From an uncultured Pelagibacteraceae bacterium (lineage in GTDB: Bacteria > Pseudomonadota > Alphaproteobacteria > Pelagibacterales > Pelagibacteraceae): a stretch of DNA of 43,586 nt. The DNA lies in the NCBI GenBank assembly GCA_902574705.1, contig CACGOM010000009.1:1-43586 (forward strand), written 5' to 3'. Below, piece by piece: positions 43,542-43,586 of the stretch. The position numbers and the translations under genes were made by a program. How positions within the stretch are numbered: position 1 is the first letter of the stretch; every line of letters starts with the position of its first letter. The notes under the pieces are model-generated. The model saw only the letters and a list, made by a program, of their open reading frames with translations, did not search any database and had not been told where the DNA came from.

Positions 43542-43586
43542 GGATTTAAGTTTTTCTAAAGCTTCATCTATTTTTGAACTATCAAC
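43533..43586 (-). CDS. C-terminal tail of a convergent gene, possibly alaS
   Basis: On the minus strand the frame is open from the window edge to a TAA at 43535-43533, giving 17 residues ([15 protein letters not shown] at the end). It overlaps the icd 3' end by nine bases. In many alphaproteobacteria alaS lies next to icd, and a helical Lys/Ala/Leu tail fits AlaS, but the piece is too short to be sure. Confidence 0.4.
   Translation of the reverse strand, partial: VDSSKIDEALEKLKSLI

Noticed and set aside
1..43586. CRISPR arrays, insertion sequences, prophage genes, tRNA or rRNA genes
   Set aside because: No regularly spaced repeats, transposase or phage motifs, or recognisable tRNA T-loop signatures were seen on reading both strands; a covariance search was not possible.

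Overview
The window looks like a piece of a SAR11 (Candidatus Pelagibacter-type) alphaproteobacterial chromosome. Base composition is very A+T rich by eye and intergenic spaces are nearly absent. Genes overlap by ATGA or TAATG junctions. The gene content is typical of streamlined marine alphaproteobacteria: a two-subunit NAD-dependent formate dehydrogenase, a glycine cleavage operon behind a tandem glycine riboswitch, many EamA-type transporters, and a compact guaB-guaA block. No rRNA, tRNA, CRISPR array, insertion sequence or prophage was recognised. Taxonomy is inferred from style and gene content, not from a marker gene.

Layout. (1) 1-6946, plus strand: tail of an unknown gene, a PhnZ/TmpB-like HD-domain protein, a DUF255 thioredoxin-fold protein translationally coupled to gshA and gshB (glutathione synthesis), then an EamA and an MFS transporter. 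(2) 7071-9358, plus: a glycosyltransferase, a highly charged coiled-coil protein and a small unknown protein. (3) 9355-12600, minus: EamA transporter, creatinase and an arginine:glycine-amidinotransferase-like enzyme as a tight operon. (4) 12652-14499, minus: mobA and moeA (molybdenum cofactor). mobA is split by a one-base frameshift in an eight-base homopolymer. (5) 14545-20872, plus: NifU/SufU-like scaffold, HPP membrane protein, fdhD, a fused NuoE/NuoF-type formate dehydrogenase beta subunit, the alpha subunit, and a 57-residue membrane protein. (6) 20867-22785: a FOXRED1-like FAD oxidoreductase (minus) and a short-chain dehydrogenase (plus). (7) 33521 down to 22782, minus: pxpB, pxpC, EamA transporter, tandem glycine riboswitch, gcvT-gcvH-gcvP, then a lipid-modification cluster (FAD amine-oxidase-like protein, DUF1365, cyclopropane-fatty-acid-synthase family, DUF3833 lipoprotein). 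(8) 33550-35432, plus: pxpA, a TPR protein and a TerC-family membrane protein. (9) 42257 down to 35429, minus: psd, pssA, a glycosyltransferase, rlmE, a CBS-less guaB, a TPR protein, guaA and panB. (10) 42327-43541, plus: NADP-isocitrate dehydrogenase, followed by the tail of a convergent gene (possibly alaS).

How it fits together. Several modules converge on glycine, C1 units and formate. Creatinase would give sarcosine and urea; sarcosine could be demethylated by a DAO-family flavoprotein (one is encoded here). Glycine would be split by GcvTHP under glycine-riboswitch control. Formate would be oxidised by the Mo/W formate dehydrogenase, whose cofactor (mobA, moeA), sulfuration (fdhD) and Fe-S scaffold genes sit around it. 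Glutathione synthesis and 5-oxoproline salvage (pxpABC) form a second theme. The creatine-to-formate chain is inference from neighbourhood; individual family calls rest on motifs read in the translations.
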